A model generated the notes under the pieces. The model was not told where the DNA came from, did not search any database, and worked only from the letters and a program-made list of their open reading frames with translations. This document shows positions 62,762 to 64,000 of a stretch of DNA of 64,000 nt, one piece after another (position 1 is the first letter of the stretch; every line of letters starts with the position of its first letter). This DNA comes from Mucilaginibacter kameinonensis (GTDB taxonomy: Bacteria; Bacteroidota; Bacteroidia; Sphingobacteriales; Sphingobacteriaceae). The translations under genes were made by a program, and so were the position numbers. The DNA is taken from contig NZ_RCWZ01000001.1 of the NCBI RefSeq assembly GCF_003675385.1, positions 186,001 to 250,000 on the forward strand, in the 5' to 3' direction.

Positions 62762-64000
62762 TCAATTAGCCACGTCATTATTTTCAATTCCTGTCCTGTT
62801 TTTATTAATCCTGTCTTTCAGGCCACCAAAGTTATAGTTGAGGCTAATGCTGAATGACCTGTAATAGTTCATGCTTTGGTAGGTTTGATTAAACTGCGGA
62901 CCAAAAGTTTTGCTTACGCTGTTGCGGTATTTGGTGAACGGATTTTTAATACCGCCAGAGATACTGAATTTATTTTTTACGATATCCTTATTGAAGTTAA
63001 ACGCGCTGTAAAAAAAGCCATTGGTATACCCTTGCAAACCTGTAGGGTTCCTGCTGTTCACACCCAGATCGGCATTCAGGGCCCAACCATGATTGAGGCG
63101 CACAACGTTTGATAAAGTAACGCCATACATCATTACGTTGTTGTTCACCGTTTTTCCGTCGGCCTCACCTTGCAGCCACAGGTACATGGCGTTACCATTC
63201 AGGCTTGCATTGTATATGGAAGTTACCGGGTAGCTTAGGTTAAAGTTTACACCCGCACTATTAGCTTTGCCGGTGTTTGCATAGGTTATTTGCGTAATTT
63301 GTGTTGCCTGGTTAAAGTTAACCACCTGCACATCAAGATTGTTCATGAATGAATAGTCGAGCCCGATGTTTACGGATAGCTTTTTGTTGCTGCTGTAGCC
63401 AAACTGGATATCGTTCAATAAAACCGGCCTTAAATTCGGATTACCAGTAACTTCGATATTAGGATTTGAACGGTCGACATAAGGGTTAAGCCTGTTAATG
63501 CCCGGCCTCCTGATCCTCTGCGAAAAACCAAAGTTGATGCTGTTTTCATTTTTAAATCGTTTGCTTACCGCTATGGACGGCACCACGTTAAAATAATTCT
63601 GAGCGGCTACGGACGCTGTGCTCATGAAATTTGCCCGGATCACTGTCTCCTCTACCCTTACACCGGCATTAATATTCCAGCTGTTTAAAGCCAACTGATA
63701 AGAGTTATAAGCGCTAAACACGTTTTGTGTATTAGTAAAAGCGTTTGACTGTGCCGCGTCATGCTCGTAGGCGCCGCTTGCATCATTTAGTGAGCTATAA
63801 TCAAAATCGCTGCTATTATTCCTGAATATGGCTTTAACACCGGCATCAATGGTTACTTTATTTACCGGGGTAGTAAAATCAACCTGCGCGGTATGTTCTT
63901 TAAATCGTTGCTTATCGGTTTGCCTAAAATCAGGCGTCGTAAAGTTCACACGGTCAAAAAATCCGACACCGTTATTCCGGTTATTGGCTTCGGCGCTGTA
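62762..64000 (-). CDS. Outer-membrane beta-barrel family protein, C-terminal part (truncated by the window)
   Basis: The frame stays open to the last base, so the start lies beyond the window; the in-frame GTG at 63949 is not a true start. The visible 412 residues are barrel strands with alternating aromatic residues and motifs NPYVDRSNPNIEVTGNPNLRPV and INFGFSQRIRRPGINRLNPY, typical of the TonB-dependent-receptor-like OMP beta-barrel group in Bacteroidota. The plug domain is not visible. It ends near RTGIENNDVAN. Uptake substrate unknown. Confidence 0.88.
   Translation of the reverse strand, partial: YSAEANNRNNGVGFFDRVNFTTPDFRQTDKQRFKEHTAQVDFTTPVNKVTIDAGVKAIFRNNSSDFDYSSLNDASGAYEHDAAQSNAFTNTQNVFSAYNSYQLALNSWNINAGVRVEETVIRANFMSTASVAAQNYFNVVPSIAVSKRFKNENSINFGFSQRIRRPGINRLNPYVDRSNPNIEVTGNPNLRPVLLNDIQFGYSSNKKLSVNIGLDYSFMNNLDVQVVNFNQATQITQITYANTGKANSAGVNFNLSYPVTSIYNASLNGNAMYLWLQGEADGKTVNNNVMMYGVTLSNVVRLNHGWALNADLGVNSRNPTGLQGYTNGFFYSAFNFNKDIVKNKFSISGGIKNPFTKYRNSVSKTFGPQFNQTYQSMNYYRSFSISLNYNFGGLKDRINKNRTGIENNDVAN

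Overview
The window reads as chromosomal DNA of a Bacteroidota member, most likely family Sphingobacteriaceae (Mucilaginibacter/Pedobacter-like). The grounds are a complete Bat aerotolerance operon, a C-terminal fragment of an OMP-barrel/TonB-dependent-receptor-type protein, AraC and MacB-type permease genes of the kind common in this group, promoters of the TTG-N(19-21)-TAnnTTTG type, no obvious Shine-Dalgarno sequences, and families of short palindromic repeats beginning GTCATTGCGAGG. The genus is inferred. No rRNA, IS element, prophage or CRISPR array was seen.

Layout. 1-5968: truncated ABC ATPase, TlpA-like thioredoxin protein and acyl-CoA dehydrogenase (minus strand), a small XRE regulator and an M13 metallopeptidase. 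6038-8785: a small secreted protein and a second, closely similar M13 peptidase. 8786-9382: repeat cluster. 9383-12277: SNF2 helicase. 12815-21233: eight-gene Bat operon (MoxR, DUF58, BatD-like, BatA, BatB, BatC, BatD, BatE) with many stop/start overlaps and a good promoter. 21535-26653 (minus): PfkB kinase, GT4 glycosyltransferase, GDPD-like protein, GluQRS-like synthetase and an SDR without the usual catalytic pair. 26874-30689 (plus): canonical SDR, AraC regulator, SMUG2-type glycosylase and nucleoside hydrolase. 30790-35900: GH35-like and GH13 enzymes and a BamA/TamA-like barrel. 36859-41308: BlaI/BlaR1-like pair and an S41 peptidase, preceded by a clear double-dyad operator. 41381-47482 (minus): Spy-like protein, ASPIC/UnbV protein and two membrane acyltransferase-type proteins. 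47804-52159 (minus): three-gene cassette of membrane protein, SH3-subtilase and exported barrel protein. 52518-55931: an AraC regulator fused in frame to a MacB-type permease. 56061-61736: small proteins, a PQQ-propeller lipoprotein and a stand-alone paralogue of the permease. 61847-61919: initiator tRNA. 62139 to the end: SnoaL-like protein and a truncated outer-membrane barrel.

How genes work together. The Bat operon couples a MoxR AAA+ ATPase with MIDAS-containing vWA proteins and TPR/SH3 envelope proteins. The BlaI/BlaR1 pair looks like a proteolysis-gated switch with its own operator. In the 47804-52159 cassette the membrane protein stop and the protease start share one base, which points to a co-produced functional unit of unknown role. 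This cassette and the AraC-permease fusion are the best candidates for undescribed biology.
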